Below, piece after piece: positions 37,901-52,089 of a DNA stretch of 64,000 bases. The notes below the pieces were generated by a model. That model saw only the letters and a list, made by a program, of their open reading frames with translations, ran no database searches and was not told the DNA's origin. Source of the stretch: Mya arenaria (taxonomy: Eukaryota > Mollusca > Bivalvia > Myida > Myidae); NCBI RefSeq assembly GCF_026914265.1, contig NC_069136.1, positions 23,668,051 through 23,732,050 on the forward strand. Direction: 5' to 3'. Both the position numbers and the translations under genes were made by a program. How positions within the stretch are numbered: the first letter of the stretch is position 1; each line of letters starts with the position of its first letter.

Positions 37901-40900
37901 AATTACTATTTTGACCCCGACAATAAAGGTCGCATGCATACCTCGGTAACTTGTTTCATTCATTAGACTGAACGTTGCTATGAAAGACAGATGCACATGC
38001 ATGGGGGTTATTCTTTGAATTAAGCATTTATATGTCACCTAACGCCCACTGCCGCCTTCCCTTCGGGTAATACTTCGGCTGATCATGTGCACACTTATAA
38101 TATTTACTTTAAAATCGAAAGTATAGGATCGCATGCCCATTTATTATTTGAAAATAAAGAGAACCACGTGGTACTGCTTTTTGAACTGCTGACTTTATTC
38201 TACGGTATACACATAGAGTAAAGGGTATTGGTGTTTTTAAGGGTCTCTGTAGGTGCTAATTTTTCTCCCAAGTACTCAAGCGCCATCAAGGTAGCCGTAG
38301 TTGGCAAGTTCATTGGACTGTATGCTAAGCTCGTCTGATACTCATCAAATATGCCGCTGACATTTGCCTTTATCGTGACAAACGTAAATTCCCACGTCGT
38401 GGGATCCATCGAGTTTGGATCAAATCTTATCTGAAAGATGTCAAAAAATCATTTCTGAATAAAATATGCTATTCGTAATATAATATATAGACAATGTGTC
38501 AATATGAGTCCTAATTGGATTGATTGACTAAATTGTTCTAAGATCCAATTAAAACTTGATTGTGGTGTCATTTGATTCCCAGGTAAGTGAACGGAGATCT
38601 CCTTAATATGTCACCTAGGTTGAGTACGTCTGCATTATAACACCTCTCCACCCAAACGTGTTATAACAAGCTTACTTTGGTTTTATATTTTAACATACAT
38701 ACAGTACGTTAAACTATCATATTTCATATATTAAAAAGAGGATATAGATTAAGTCTTAATAATCAATTAATAGTTATCTAATGATTAAAGGTTCCGCTTT
38801 TACCCAAGAGTTTATGGGTTCAATACCCCAAATGGCTAGGCTACTTTCTCATGGTTCCCAGTACTGATTTTGTTTTGGAACTCCATAACATAATGTTCTT
38901 TACCAAAGAAACGAATCGAGAGTTATTCATAATACATAAGGAAAAATACAGGGACAATCCTTATGATGAACTTGTTTAAAAGCAAAAGGTCAAGGAACAA
39001 CAGACACTTATCGAGACTTATAGCAAATGTTGAGGTTGCCGCGTAGGAACAGATACTTTAACAGGAGCTCACTGGGGGTTTAAACAAGCTGTCTTTACAA
39101 GCGAGCTAAATTAATGAGAATAGATTTAAGAGGAAATTCTAACCTGCTCGACGATGGGCTTTTCGTTGTCAATCAGGGCGTCATACACAATCGCAATCCT
39201 CTTGATGTTTGCTTGAAGAGTTGCATTCATAGCGGTTATCTCAGGACCGCATACTATAATGTATATATTAAAATTTGGTATATATAGTTGATAAAAATAA
39301 ATAAATAAACTGGACAAAACATCAGATCTACAAAACTCTTTTCTTATACCGCTGTTTCTTGCATCTATGCGTATCTTTTCGTTGTGAGTTTTGAACATCT
39401 GCTTTTGTAGAAACCTTAACACAACAGAAATATTCTGATTGACATAGAATTCCTGTCGATGGAACTTGGTTTAAGTTTAATCTTTTCATTTTAAACGTTC
39501 TCTTGGAATCAACTTTGTGATTTATGAAATAAAAACGGGAAAAAAACTATGACCTAAGAATAATTCTTTCTCATCCGCATCAAAGATCCCAGCCTGTGTA
39601 GTTAAATTCCTGTTGTCTAAGTTTGTCTTGTCCATTCAAACGTTTTCTTCGAAGCAACTTTGGGATTTGCAAAATAAAAAAATCGGCCTAAGCGTAATTC
39701 TTTCTCATCCGCAGCGATGATATCTGCCTATGTAGTTAAACTGACAAAGAATTCTTGTTGTTTAAATTTATCTTGTCCATTCAAACTTTCTCATGGAAGC
39801 AACTGTGTAATTTACGAAATAAGAAATAAAGCAACGCAGTGGTCTGAGCGTAGTTATTTCTCACCCGCATCAATGATCTCATCCTGTGTACTAAGTAGGA
39901 AGGGTGCACAGGAGTCGCACTGTTGCATGCACGCTCGATCTGCTGCGCTAATGTCCCTACGCCTGCGGCCACTGAAGATGCCACCCACGAAGTCTGTGTT
40001 AAACGGAAAACAACAGTTGAGAGATGTGGTCATTTATAAATACATTTTAGAAACTGCATTTGAAACATTGAACTTAATTGTTTTATAAGTATAATTCTCC
40101 TCAACCTGCGAAAGGTGGTATATATTGTTAATTTTACAAATTTGCCGTAAATCGTTTTCAGTGGATCACTTTGATTTTACAGAGTTTAACTCATAGCTTC
40201 GACGGTTCGACTCAATTAGTTAGCCTAACTATTTAGTTTTTTTATCAACAAGTCATGGGCGATAATTCGTCATAATTCGAGCATTTTTGTAATTTAATTA
40301 ATCGCCGTTAATCAATCGTCGAATCTATGAATCGTAACAGTTGGCTTGCTGAACCTTCGTTAATTAATGTATAATCTAGTTAAATCATATGTTATCAGTC
40401 GAAGTTGTGCTTTGATATGTTTGTGTAGTCTATTTGGTTAATATGGAAATCGGTGTCACCTCCAACAAAATTTCCGGCACTGACGAAACCACCGCCAATA
40501 GTTGACCCAAGGGAGGTGAAACCTGATTTAATGATGTCAATTCCGGGTACGACGACATTTCTAATATCGATCCGTAATGATTCAATACCTTTATTGATTG
40601 ATTTTGAACTGAACGCTCTTTTCAATTCACCGTAGGCATTCTGTGTATACAAAATTTGTTTTAATTATTTTTCACTAGTGTAGATGCATTACAATTTTGG
40701 ATTCGTTACAGGGTAAAAGAGGGTTTTTTTTTAACCAAAACAGAAACGTTTAACGAATTCAACCTTTTGCAGTATTTATAAATGTGTAAAACATGTGTAA
40801 TGCAATACACTAAGAAAATGCTACAAAAAGCAACAATAATTAACGCAGCATCATGGCATAGAAGAAGGTATATTTATCTATGGTTGTTTTCTTTTAATAT

Positions 40901-41932
40901 TATTTTCATTTATATGTTAAAAAGCAACTTTCACCCTATTCATTCACTTAACTGTCATTTGATTTTCCTTGAAACGATAAATTAAAACAAGATGGCGGCA
41001 CTATGTAGGCTATCGAGTTGACAAGATCACATACTGATCTTCAAAATCTGTTTTTCTTGTTATTCTATATACTTTAGTACATTATTGTTTTAACGTATCG
41101 CACCATATATGCTTTTGAAACTTTGCAGTTTCCATGAAGTTATCAAATAACCTGGTGCGAGTCATCGTCGGATATCCCCGATACACACTACGCTATGCTT
41201 CGTATGAAGTGTAACGGAAGAAATTACCGTGGTTGCCGACGATGACTACGAGTAATAAAAATCAGCAATTATAACAACCAATTAGAATATAAAAAACAAT
41301 CATTCGAAATTCTGAAAAAGAGCAATTGAAACTTCATTGACAAAACTGCTATTACTTTTTCCTCTTAGCACTTCTTAGCATTGGCGGACAAAATCCCAAG
41401 TATGATATTACATTGTTTTGGCCATTCTTAAAGCTTATTTACAATACGTGTTTTATAAATATATACTATTTCATACGATTAAATTTTACAAAAGGATATG
41501 AAAAAGATATATTATGGCGGTATAAGACCCTATATGCAAACATATACCTACGCCCGTTAAAGTGTACTACATACCTCGAATTCACCACCTAATGTACCTA
41601 ACCAGTCTCCAAGTGTGTTCATTGTTGACAAAAAGCCGACTGATTCATTTCCAAAGACGTTGATAACGATGCCTAACGTTGAACCGATTTTGTTCAGTTC
41701 GGGCTAAAGGTAGCGGATGGGGTTCGCTAGTTTCAGGCCGCCAAGGATGACGTCTCCGAAGTTGGGGGTGGAACTAAAATATGACTTTGTTATATTAAAT
41801 ATATCAACACTGTATGTACTGTAGCCGATGTATCCTGTAAAAGTCTAATTGAAATGTATGTTATATTTTGTTGTGTCAGTGTTTAGGGGAATTGTCATAA
41901 ATCTAACTACTTTTGCGCTTTGACCTGTCTTA

Positions 41933-42050
41933 TTAAAGTGACAATCTTATTTAAAATCAATACATATACATGTGTATTACAAACATAAATTTTAATAATA
42001 GCTGAATACGCAAAAATATTAAATGATTGGTGAGTGCTAAAATATTTGTT
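41933..42050. mobile_element. Truncated MITE, gene A intron 2, copy 2 only
   Basis: TTAAAGTGACAATCTTATTT start, ending abruptly after GATTGGTGAGTGCTAAAATA. Only the left ~115 bp is present. It replaces ~300 bp of copy 1 intron sequence (about 6,970-7,280), so an insertion plus deletion occurred. Confidence 0.65.
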
Positions 42051-42276
42051 ATGCAATAGTTCTGTTTGATGTACCTGCATTTCTTGGTCGCGCAAAGTGT
42101 ACATGTCTCTTGTTGAGCTGCAACCGCTTTTGCACAGATATTGATATTGTGCTGTTTACTTCAACTGCAATCTTGTTCAAAAGGGCTTCACCAAAAGTGT
42201 TGATGAATGCTGAATAAAAACGTATAAACATTATACTGTTTGAATAGATTCAAAGATACAGAACGCACGTGAACGA

Positions 42277-42322
42277 GCGCGCGCACACACACACACGCAC
42301 ACACGCACACACACACACGCAC

Positions 42323-42358
<36 letters not shown>

Positions 42359-42362
42359 GCAC
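42277..42362. repeat. CA/CG-rich dinucleotide microsatellite
   Basis: (ACAC/GCAC)n tract in gene A intron 1 of copy 2, absent from copy 1. Confidence 0.9.
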
Positions 42363-44301
42363 ATGCCCGCGCGCAAATTCACACTTTCTTATGTTATTGT
42401 TGTTGTTATTTGTTAGTCGAAAAGGGACATTTCTTAAGCATAACTTTTAAATAAGCAAAACAGTTGATCTTGCTACAGATGTGAATATTTCATCATCAGT
42501 TCTACATTTCATTTGTGTATCAAAGAGTATTAGGGTCCTATTACGACATCGGTATCAGCATTATCACTATACCGCCACTTAATTCTTAAAAACAAAACAG
42601 ACGTGCTACATCACGAAGAACCAATTTAATGGGAAATTGCCATTGAAAATCACGTCGGAACAAGTGTCAATCCAAACAAGAGCCACCAAGGAAAACGTAT
42701 GCTTTAAATATTTGATGCAATATTTTTTTTTATTATGGTATTAGTTACACAACAAAACAGGCGTTGTTGTTTTAACATAGTTTGTTTAACTGATTAAACA
42801 CATATCTTTGGCCTGTTCAAAATATGTCATATTGTGTATTGATGTGCCAATATTTATCCAATAGCTACTAGATCTTTCTCAAAGTGTATATTGCTTTTCT
42901 TAGCCGATTAAAACAACGCCATTTGACGTTTTGGCACGACTCACTGTCCTCTAGACTTCCTCATTTTCGTCTTCCAATTACTAGGAAGCTTTAGTGTGTT
43001 TCCTGATGGAATTGTTCTTTATATTATAAAAGTTAAACTACAATTCTTTTCATTTCTATGTTAAAGTAATTATGACATTAACCTTGTAATTAATAAAGGT
43101 AACATACAGTGCCTCTAATAATCTACCGGCTGAAGGGCGTCTATAAAATAAACAGTAGAACCACAATTTTGATATAGAAACATTACAACATATATAAATT
43201 AAAATTTTAAACTCGATTTGGTCGATTTCAATTATTGTTACCTTGTTAGATTATTTCAAATCGGATGCGTTACCTTTCTTCGTTCTAAAACGAAATAAAG
43301 AACACGCCAAAAATAAATTTTAATAAAAAATGTTGGGTGAAAAAAAAATATTTGTCAGCGCGGAAATTTAGTTTACTTTTTTAGATATCGCCAGTTTGTA
43401 TCTCTTTAAATCTCTATTATAATCCTTATTATTGTATTTAAATAACACTGGCTAAAAATACATATACAACATTTTTCAAAAGAAGCGTTTTCAAAATATA
43501 TTTTTTTTAGAATGCGATTAGATTCTAAACATGTTTATAAATTATGTATCGTAAGAAAAAAATCCCCTATTTCAGACTTGTATTGATGTGATGAAAAATC
43601 GAGAAAAAAACAACCTTTTTATCAAAGGTGATATTAAGATCATATAAGACAAATTGTACAGTAAATGTGTCTAGTATATCTACTGAGAACAGAAATACTC
43701 AAAATGCATAATGACAAAAACATATAATCTTAAACAACATAATATAACAAGTTAAAACAAGTGAGTTCTGCAAATTCCCGTCAAACAGTTATTTATTTTT
43801 TTAAAGGTATGCTACCAATGGCGGATCTGAGACACGCAGCTTTGCATATTTTTTTTATTCTGTAGACCAGTTTCTTGATTGTATTCATTAAGCATCTTAG
43901 TGAATTTTTCAACTTAGTGATAATTTCGTAATTTTTGACAACGATTATTTTAAATACCCGCTACTTTTCATCACATCTATTTATATGCATATATTGTTTA
44001 GACCATTCTCTTGCTTATTTTCATATTTTTTGGTGTAAAAAGAGTGTTCCTTTTTATATAATTCAAATTAGAACAAAGGCAATTTTTCACTTAGTTGAAC
44101 ATTGTTATAAGATGCGTATTGAATACGGCCCTGGAATCAAAAAGACATCTACGTTAATAAGACGATAGGTAAATGCTATAGCACAATGAACGTTCCTGCG
44201 TCCTTGCGTTCAGTTTAGGCTCAATCAGCAAACTGCTTTTATTTTGTATCCTTATTATATTGAAAAGCGTCAGCTGCAAGCTCGGAACCCAATCGCACAG
44301 T

Positions 44302-44597
44302 ATACAGTGTGTGTTTACCACGTGATAAATTACGTCATAAATGCTACGTCGGAAGGCAACATTTTGCTTCGAATTAAAACTTAAATCAAATATAACTTTT
44401 CTTCTTAAACTCTCAATCAAACTCTGGTAAAAGACCGATGGCGGGGCTCCGTAAGCGGCGTAGACTGCGCTATGTTTCATTTAAATTGGTAGAGAAATAG
44501 TAAAGTATTTATTGCTTTAAGTCTTAAATCGAACGAAAAAGTTGCCTTCCTACGTAGCATTAATGACGCAATTTATCATGTGGTATACACACACTGG
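44302..44597. mobile_element. ~296 bp palindromic MITE (GTGTGTATACCAC family)
   Basis: The left end CAGTGTGTGTTTACCACGTG mirrors the right end ATGTGGTATACACACACTG. The arms continue through TACGTCGGAAGGCAACATTT and its complement. It is shorter than the 490 bp copy at 10,699. Confidence 0.75.
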
Positions 44598-44628
44598 TAT
44601 AGCTGTCGTGAGCAACTGTTAGCCTTAA

Positions 44629-45759
44629 CCCTTTAGCACATAGACAAGTGGCCAGATTACACCTCCCAGTCAATAGCCAACTTACTGATAAGCAGTCCTT
44701 ATCTGCATAGGTACTTTTCAGGATATTTGAAAATGAGAAAATGAATACAGCAGTATGACCTTAAAATCAATATAACTCCAAATAATTGTTTCCAAATCTT
44801 TTTTATGTGAATACATTTTTATAGATAATTAAATTATCTAATAAATGGTGTCAATAATGAAATATAAAATTATTTTATTTCATCTGTGAATGCATTTCTA
44901 AGACGGAATTGTAACATTTCTTTGAAATGTCATAATTGTATTAAATCAAAGGGTAAAAAAATGCTGGGATCGATCTAAATTGTATTACCCCTATCATAAA
45001 AAAGACCCATATGGATTAAAAAGCCGACAATTGATGTTCTTGTGTATAATACACAGAAATGTGACAGGAATATCCGGTGTCATCCAGCTGAGAGATCCAG
45101 TCCAGAGTGTCTGTTTAACTTTATTACCCCCTCATAAAATTCTTTACAAAATTAAAGCCGAGAAATGTTTTCAAAGTAATGAATAAAAAGATCTAGATCA
45201 TGAAACGCTTGCACAAATGTGTTTACTTGACCTATTTTACGACCGGAACCATGCTGGCCATCGATTAGCTCAGCAGAAAATTTACTCATCATTTTCTCGG
45301 CTACTTATTGTTTCTATTGTTTGTAACACAAAATATTATCTTCAAATAATTATAATCTTTATTGATTTTAAAGGTTAATTCAATTGACATAATATATTCA
45401 ATGATTTACGCATCAATGTTTTTGGGGAAATTCCATACTGTACAGTACTGCTATTCCTCGAGGATTTATTACGTCACAGTGGGATCTCACACCTGTGATT
45501 GGCAGTATAAATAATAACCTTCAAGTTTTAGCAGACGATATTTTCGAGGAATAATCAATACACAAAAGGTTAAGCTTTAGCTTTATAAACATCCGGGATA
45601 TTGTTTACAAAAAGAAAGATGTAAAATTGAAGTATTGAAATGACCCTATTGAAATATGCGGGAGATGCGTATACATCCAGTAGTGTATAGGGTCGGTCAG
45701 ATGCGTTTACATCTGCTAATGAGCTATGTCTGCCTATCTCGTATACATGCGCTAAAGGG
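44629..45759. mobile_element. piggyBac-like non-autonomous element, 1.13 kb
   Basis: Flanked by TTAA on both sides (44,625-44,628 and 45,760-45,763). The ends are inverted, CCCTTTAGCACAT against ATGCGCTAAAGGG. TTAA targets and CCC...GGG termini are the hallmark of piggyBac elements. Related ~15 bp blocks (ATGCGTATACATCC, ATGCGTTTACATCTGC, GTATACATGCGC) repeat inside the right end. No transposase frame was found. Confidence 0.7.
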
Positions 45760-47640
45760 TTAAATGAGCGTTGGACAGCTGGTGCTTGAAGTAAACGCCG
45801 CTGAATTACACGTATTGACAATAAAAAAAATACTCACATGAAAGTGACAGTGGGTCCATTGTCAACATTTTTCTACTCCCAGTGTCGACTGCTCCCTCCA
45901 CAACGAGCGACAACGTAAATACGGCTAGTGCAAGGTAAGTCTTCATGGTTAGACGTGTGCTGGTGTTAGGAAAACCTAGGGTTTTTATACTAAATAATCA
46001 AGGAACAGTACGGCAAACTGATTTTTTGTTGGTTGTAAATGGTAAATATTCAAATTTAATAGACGTATTATTGTACATTGAACAAGTGGTGTGAAATTGA
46101 CTTGAGTTTTCTCACACAAAATACATTAAGTTCTTTAATTTCTATAACAATACTACGTCTTACACAATATTTAAATCATGTAAACTTAGACCAAAACACA
46201 ACAATGATTTCCTTGGCCTTTTACTAAAACGTGTTTGAAATATGATGAACCAAAGGCAAACCAGCAACAGCTGTTTTTTATACAAATGATTTTTAATATT
46301 TTAACTATTATATAGGTCAAAATAATACTAATACTCATAATGTTTTGATAAACAACAGGCAACACAGCAACAGCTGATGACTATTCAAATGACTTTTTAT
46401 TTGCCTCTAGAGTCCACACAATTTATTAACAATAATTTCAAAATGTCATCAACCCACGCTATTGCCCTATATGAATGGGTTGTCAAATTTAAAAGTTCGA
46501 CCCGCCTGAAACTAAAACAACCCACGTGGTATTCATATCATCTGTTTTAAAGGGTCATGCAATTGTTTATAAATTTCTTTTTGAGTTTTTTTTATAGCAG
46601 ACGTATTATCTTAAAATATCTTTGTTATAATTCTGAGTTTGAACATCCGTGTTTCCTGTACAATGTGTGTATACCACGTGATTAATTGCTACGTCGGAAG
46701 GCAACAATTTGCTTCAAATGAAGAGCATGTTCTATGAAATAAAGGGCAGTCTATATCGCTTAAAGAGGCCCGCCTTCATTTGATTCCCAGCGTTTGATGA
46801 GTATGTGTATACCACGTGATAAATAACGTCGTATATGCTTATTCGGAAGGCAGCAATTTGCTTAAAATAAAGACTTTAATCAAAGATAAATTTTCTTTGA
46901 TTACACCGTTTTAAATGAAACTAAGGGCAGTCTATGCCGCATAAAGAGTGCCGCCATTGTTATGCGATGATTCGGTATCCGATCATATACAAAGATGCTG
47001 CGTTCATCGGACGTTAATCGCAATTGCCGAAAAGCAGTTCATTTAAGGAATGGAAGTTGAGGTGTAAAACAGCCGATGGAGTGGGTTGCAAGCTCTGAAA
47101 TTTTCTTCTTACCATACCTTAACAACCATACTTTACGTCATAGCTTTTATGGGTATGGACATAAACTGCATATAAGATGACACGCATTTCAAGAAGTAAG
47201 TTAATCTTATTCTTCACTACTAACGTAACATTGCTATATCTTATAACTTAACTATATCATTGAAAACAAATATATATATAGTTGAGCCAATAGGATAACG
47301 TTTCGTTCGTCTTCGGAAATGAATACATCACAAACACCAAAAGAACCTAACAACCATAAAAGCCTGTCCAAATCGATAAAGTGAAATATCTATAAGCGCC
47401 ATGCCTATTGTATAGAGCAAATTTTACGTCCATAAATTATAACCTACAGTGTTAAATAGCGCGAATGCATTTGACCAAAGGTATACGACGTTAGCATTTT
47501 TGGCCCTTCTTTAATACAAAAAATAAACTGAGACAAATTTCTGATACATCATCTTATAATTTGGATGAATTGGCATCAGTGTTAGAATTTATTACGGCAA
47601 TGTAGTTTCTAAACGTAACATCCCACAAATCATCAAAGAG

Positions 47641-47996
47641 TTAAAGTGACACTCTTATTCAAAACCAATACATACACATGTATAACAAACATCAATTTTG
47701 AGTGATAAATCTTTAACTACCTACTAAATTATGCATTCATGGACTATATTAATTACTGATAACAAGTTTATAACCGTGTATTTAATAGCAAAATATATTA
47801 AATGATTGGTGAATGCTAAACGATTTACTGTGATCTTCTATAGTCACATTAGGTAAATATACAGTGTTTTATGCTCATTTCTTACAAACTAAACTCGATA
47901 TCTTTCATAAGAACCATTGTTTTCGTCATTTATTAATCCTTTTTGGAATATTATAACAATTTTAATTGAGGTAAATATGATCTGGGAGTAAGAGTG
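47641..47996. mobile_element. ~370 bp MITE, copy 2 only
   Basis: TTAAAGTGACACTCTTATTC to GGGAGTAAGAGTG. Copy 1 reads through without it at about 14,475 (AAATAGTTAACGTGTTC), so it inserted after the duplication or was lost from copy 1. Confidence 0.75.
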
Positions 47997-48719
47997 TTGA
48001 CATCGCGTTCGGGAAGACTTATCATGCATATTTCTTCAATTCGTTACCCATGTAATACACTTTATTGCATGCCTTTTACTTTAATTACCTGATATACAAA
48101 TGGAGCATTTGCAAATCCTTACGTTTTTTAATGATAACTAATGTTTTGTCAAATCAAAAACGCATCACACGGCAGCGATACTCATCCTAATTATTGCTGG
48201 GTGACTTATTGGTGTTCGTGGTATTGGTATCGCATTATGACATGTAGAACAACACAGTTGCATAGTCTTTTCCATATAATCTTGTTTTAGATGTTTTGTT
48301 AAGAATGTCTTAAAGTTCGATCACTCTCCACCCCAGAAATACAAAATAATTCACAAATGCTGCAAGTTCATCCGTGACTCACTGAATGAAATATTGATTT
48401 ATGTATACATACGCAATCGTCTTTAGAAGCTTTGTTAGCAATAACAAACCAGTTAAAAATGTCAGCATGAATTGTTGAGATTACTTGTTTGTAAATTGTA
48501 TATGTTAAGCATGTATTGCTACGAATTACTGTGTATTTCGCTCAGTTATGCGGTCAAAATATAAGGCACTAAACAGGATGCGTAAGTCAAAGGTCACGGT
48601 GATTTAATAGGAAAACAGATAAAACCTTTGTTGGAAGCATTATATACATATAAATGAAATCTTCTGGTGAGTACAGGAATTAATAGCGACCTCGATATGA
48701 CTTCATGCTTTGAACTTGT

Positions 48720-49814
48720 GACGTTGCGTACGATGTTGGCGTACATTAGCGTAACCGACGTTATCGTCATTTTTAACCGTTTTAACGTTGCATAGATTAC
48801 TTGAGGTGTTTTTCGATAGTATGCTATTTTTTCTGCTCCAGTTTCGAACTTCATCTTAATAGTGGAGATGAAAGTATTTATACATTATTCATTTTAATCT
48901 AATTCTAAACAAATAAGTTATGAGTGAATTATACTGCAATGTTCGTATATAATCGTATACGTAAACATTATTGAGTTTTCAAACGTAACGTCGACATCAC
49001 ATTAATATCAAAGGCTGTGACATCGTGGCTAGATTTTGCAATTTTCAAGTGTTAAATTCAGTTTATATTCAACTTAAGACAAATGCACACCAATTTGTAG
49101 TCAATTTTATGTACTTTTAGACTGCAGTTGCAGCTTTATAAACAAATGCATATTTCTTTAAATATTTCGGCAAGTTACAACTTCGTTAATTTATTTTTTG
49201 GCATTTTTTGACACATGTGACTTCGCGGCTAGATTAAAGTATACATATAATAAACGTTAAAATCAGAGTTAAAATAGGACAAACACTTACTAATTAAAAG
49301 GTATAATTAATGTACTTTTGGTCGACATAAATATTATAGAAAACATACAATAGATAAACAAAATACAAAAGTTTTAACAAATCTGGTCGCGGGAAAGCAT
49401 AAAATCTTACTTTTTCAACTTGATATGTCTTTCGCTTGCCGTTTTTTACCGGAAATCTTGAACTGCATATGATTAAAACTACGTCATATATAGTTGACGT
49501 CACGTCACCGAGTCTTCTTTTTTAGCCGAAAAAAATAATTTTATTAATTTACCAAGCCGCTAAACAATGCGCATTGGTAAATTATGTTACATCTTACTTG
49601 GCGTTTTTGTAATGTTTTCTATTGTTATATGTCGAATTAAATTTATACTAATTAATAAACCTACATGCATTCCCATTTACTATTTGGGCGACAGTTTTGC
49701 CTTTCTTCTTATATAAGAATATCAACAATCGTATTTCTATAACAAATTTCATGAAGCATTGAGTTGCAAAAAATTAACAAATTCCCGATGTACGCCAACA
49801 ACGTACGCAACGTC
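48720..49814. mobile_element. 1.1 kb TIR element of unknown family, copy 2 only
   Basis: The left end GACGTTGCGTACGATGTTGG continues CGTACAT, and the right end is its complement with one mismatch. It is flanked by TTGT (48,716-48,719 and 49,815-49,818). Copy 1 has the empty site at about 15,252 (GAACCTGTACAATG). The inverted ends are ~27 bp and the flanking repeat 4 bp. No transposase frame is convincing; an 86-codon minus frame overlaps the left end and is probably chance. Confidence 0.8.
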
Positions 49815-50082
49815 TTGTACAATGTACACATAAATTAGGCATGCGACTCTTGATGTTCTAGTTGTTTTGTTATACCATTTTCAATCACCTCGTACGAGCC
49901 TACAAACACCTGTATATCGTAGATCACAAGTCATCGATATTGACTTCACGCTTTGAACGTTTACAATATACACATACCCGGATAAAGAAGCACACACAAT
50001 AGTGCACACGTGCACGTGCATGTAATGTTACACAATCCCTCTTATGTGTAATAAAAAAAACAAAGTAAACGCTATCAAACAG

Positions 50083-50202
<120 letters not shown>

Positions 50203-52089
50203 AGTTTTTATTTACCTGAATATAACGTGTCGTATTTAACAATTAGTGAGTATTTAAACGATTGAATAAAAAATGTGATTTTCACATCCGGGAACTTTCC
50301 GACTGACCCTCGTATGTATGTGTATATATTTAAATCGTTAGTAACATATATGGGTAAAGTATATATTTCACTTTATGTATATCATAAACATGCACCTACC
50401 CTGAACAATGCACGTACTAAGACACTATGTTTAAAATAAAACGCAATTACACAATTTGAAGTTGGTATATACACTTGAGCTAGTATGTCTTCTTGTAAAG
50501 CTAAAAAGAGCGTTTCTGGTTACAGTACTGGAAACGTCGATCCTCCACCCCGATTGGAATTGACTTACTATTTGTACAAATCAATTTATTACGTTTCAAA
50601 ACGGCATTTTTTTTACTTATTTGATAACAAACGTTTTCACATTATTCAGATTTTGTAAACATGTGATATTGGTGATCTATTTGACGTCATTTATGATTTC
50701 AAATTGCTGCTAATCAAGACGCCGATGCACAGGTATCTAAGCGTGTTTTGTGAAATGTACAAAAACTTTCTTTCTTACGTCAAATTAACAACATTTAAAA
50801 GTTTAAGGTAGTCAATCCTAGTTATCGGCATCTGCATGAAATAATCTTCTGTCAGGTAAGTAATATCACCTGTACTATACACTGTTCAGTTTGAGGAATT
50901 CCAAATTGCAGCCCTGTTTATCTGATATGATATATTTCATGTTACAATATATGTTGTGTCACACAAAAACAACTAACATTATGCCTGTTATTATCATTTT
51001 ATTCACAATACGTGGTATGTTACATCCAAATACTCCAGCTTTTTTGTAAGATTGATAATTATGGGTACAGTGTATGTTATGTTGCAATACAGATGACTGT
51101 TTATACAGACATTATCATGACCGTTACTAACATAATCGGATTTCCAGTTATGCGACCCCCGAGTGATACATTACTCTTTAAGAATTATACATTATCCCCA
51201 TTAGTGAGCACACTAGTATGTTAAATCCGTTCCATATATGAGAAAGTTACCGCCCGGACACAACCAAGTTCAATGTAATTGCTGCGAGGTAGGAACCCGC
51301 AGTCTTACACGCATGACATCACATGATAATCATTTGTGCCCAGTTATTTTAAGTGCAATTGCGTATTTTCGCCGGGTAACCTCTAAAAGTGACATCAATA
51401 TCTTAGATATGAAACTTTGTCTTTCGAGAAACACAATGTGGTGGTCACTTTTGCCTTATTGTTTTAAATTCTTACCATGCACGACAAGTTGACTGCATGG
51501 ACACTACCATATGCAATATATTTGGATTTAACCTAAATCTTACCTAAGCCTTTAGGTGCAGAGCCATTTTAATTCAAGGTATATTTCCAAAGACGTAACA
51601 GCCTTGACAATAACCGGAGGGAGCGGCATTCGCACTACTTTATGCCACTCTTAAACACATACAAATTTACAAAAAAAATTATTGATTTTCCTAAAACTAA
51701 GCAGGAGAACAGGAATAAAGTTCTAAATATGTTGATAACTTTCCCTTTATAAAAGAAAAAAAAGCTGAACAACATCACTCATTCATACGTAATCAAACAT
51801 AAGAACAACAAACTTGATTAAAAAAATATTGTTACATTTTTCAGCGTTGATTTTTTTATTTATATCATTGTAAATGATGTACTCATATGTACCGATGACA
51901 TATTTAGCAACCTTTAAATTGTCAAGGTATTCTTTTAATTATTACGACTATAAAAACATTTTTGCAATCCCTACATGAAACACTACAACATGTAACAAAA
52001 TCCCGCTTGCAGTTAATTAAACAATTTATGGTACCTGAAAAACCTCTAGTCCGTCCTTTGTACAAATGTGTTTTATCCGTATTCTGCTG

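Larger units (their letters stand above)
43787..45815. other. ~2 kb insertion block in gene A intron 1, copy 2 only
   Basis: Copy 1 runs CCGTCAAACACGCAGTGACA across this point (about 9,768-9,787). Copy 2 is interrupted after CCGTCAAAC and resumes near ACGTATTGACAAT. The block holds a palindromic MITE (44,302-44,597), a piggyBac-like element (44,629-45,759) and ~500 bp of unrecognised sequence at its left (43,787-44,300). Confidence 0.65.
38200..45946 (-). pseudogene. Gene A copy 2: clusterin-like, disabled
   Basis: Exons correspond one-to-one with copy 1: 45,946-45,838; 42,209-42,075; 41,773-41,575; 40,640-40,460; 39,993-39,865; 39,253-39,144; 38,430-38,200. Exon 2 lacks 28 bp relative to copy 1, which shifts the frame and removes the codon of the first cysteine in cluster 1. 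Exon 3 has an in-frame TAG (41,706-41,704) where copy 1 reads GAG. Exon 6 uses GTTAG as donor. All other splice sites, the RRRR site and later exons are well preserved, so loss looks recent. Exon 7 carries the longer tail ending NTLYSMCIP, 19 residues beyond the copy 1 stop. The TATA box is at 45,982-45,989. Confidence 0.75.

Noticed and set aside
42188-42454. Cys/Val and His/Thr repeat frames
   Set aside because: Artefacts of the CA/CG microsatellite in gene A intron 1 of copy 2.
48594-48854. 86-codon minus-strand frame
   Set aside because: It crosses the left boundary of the 48,720-49,814 element and has no domain, so it is a chance frame.
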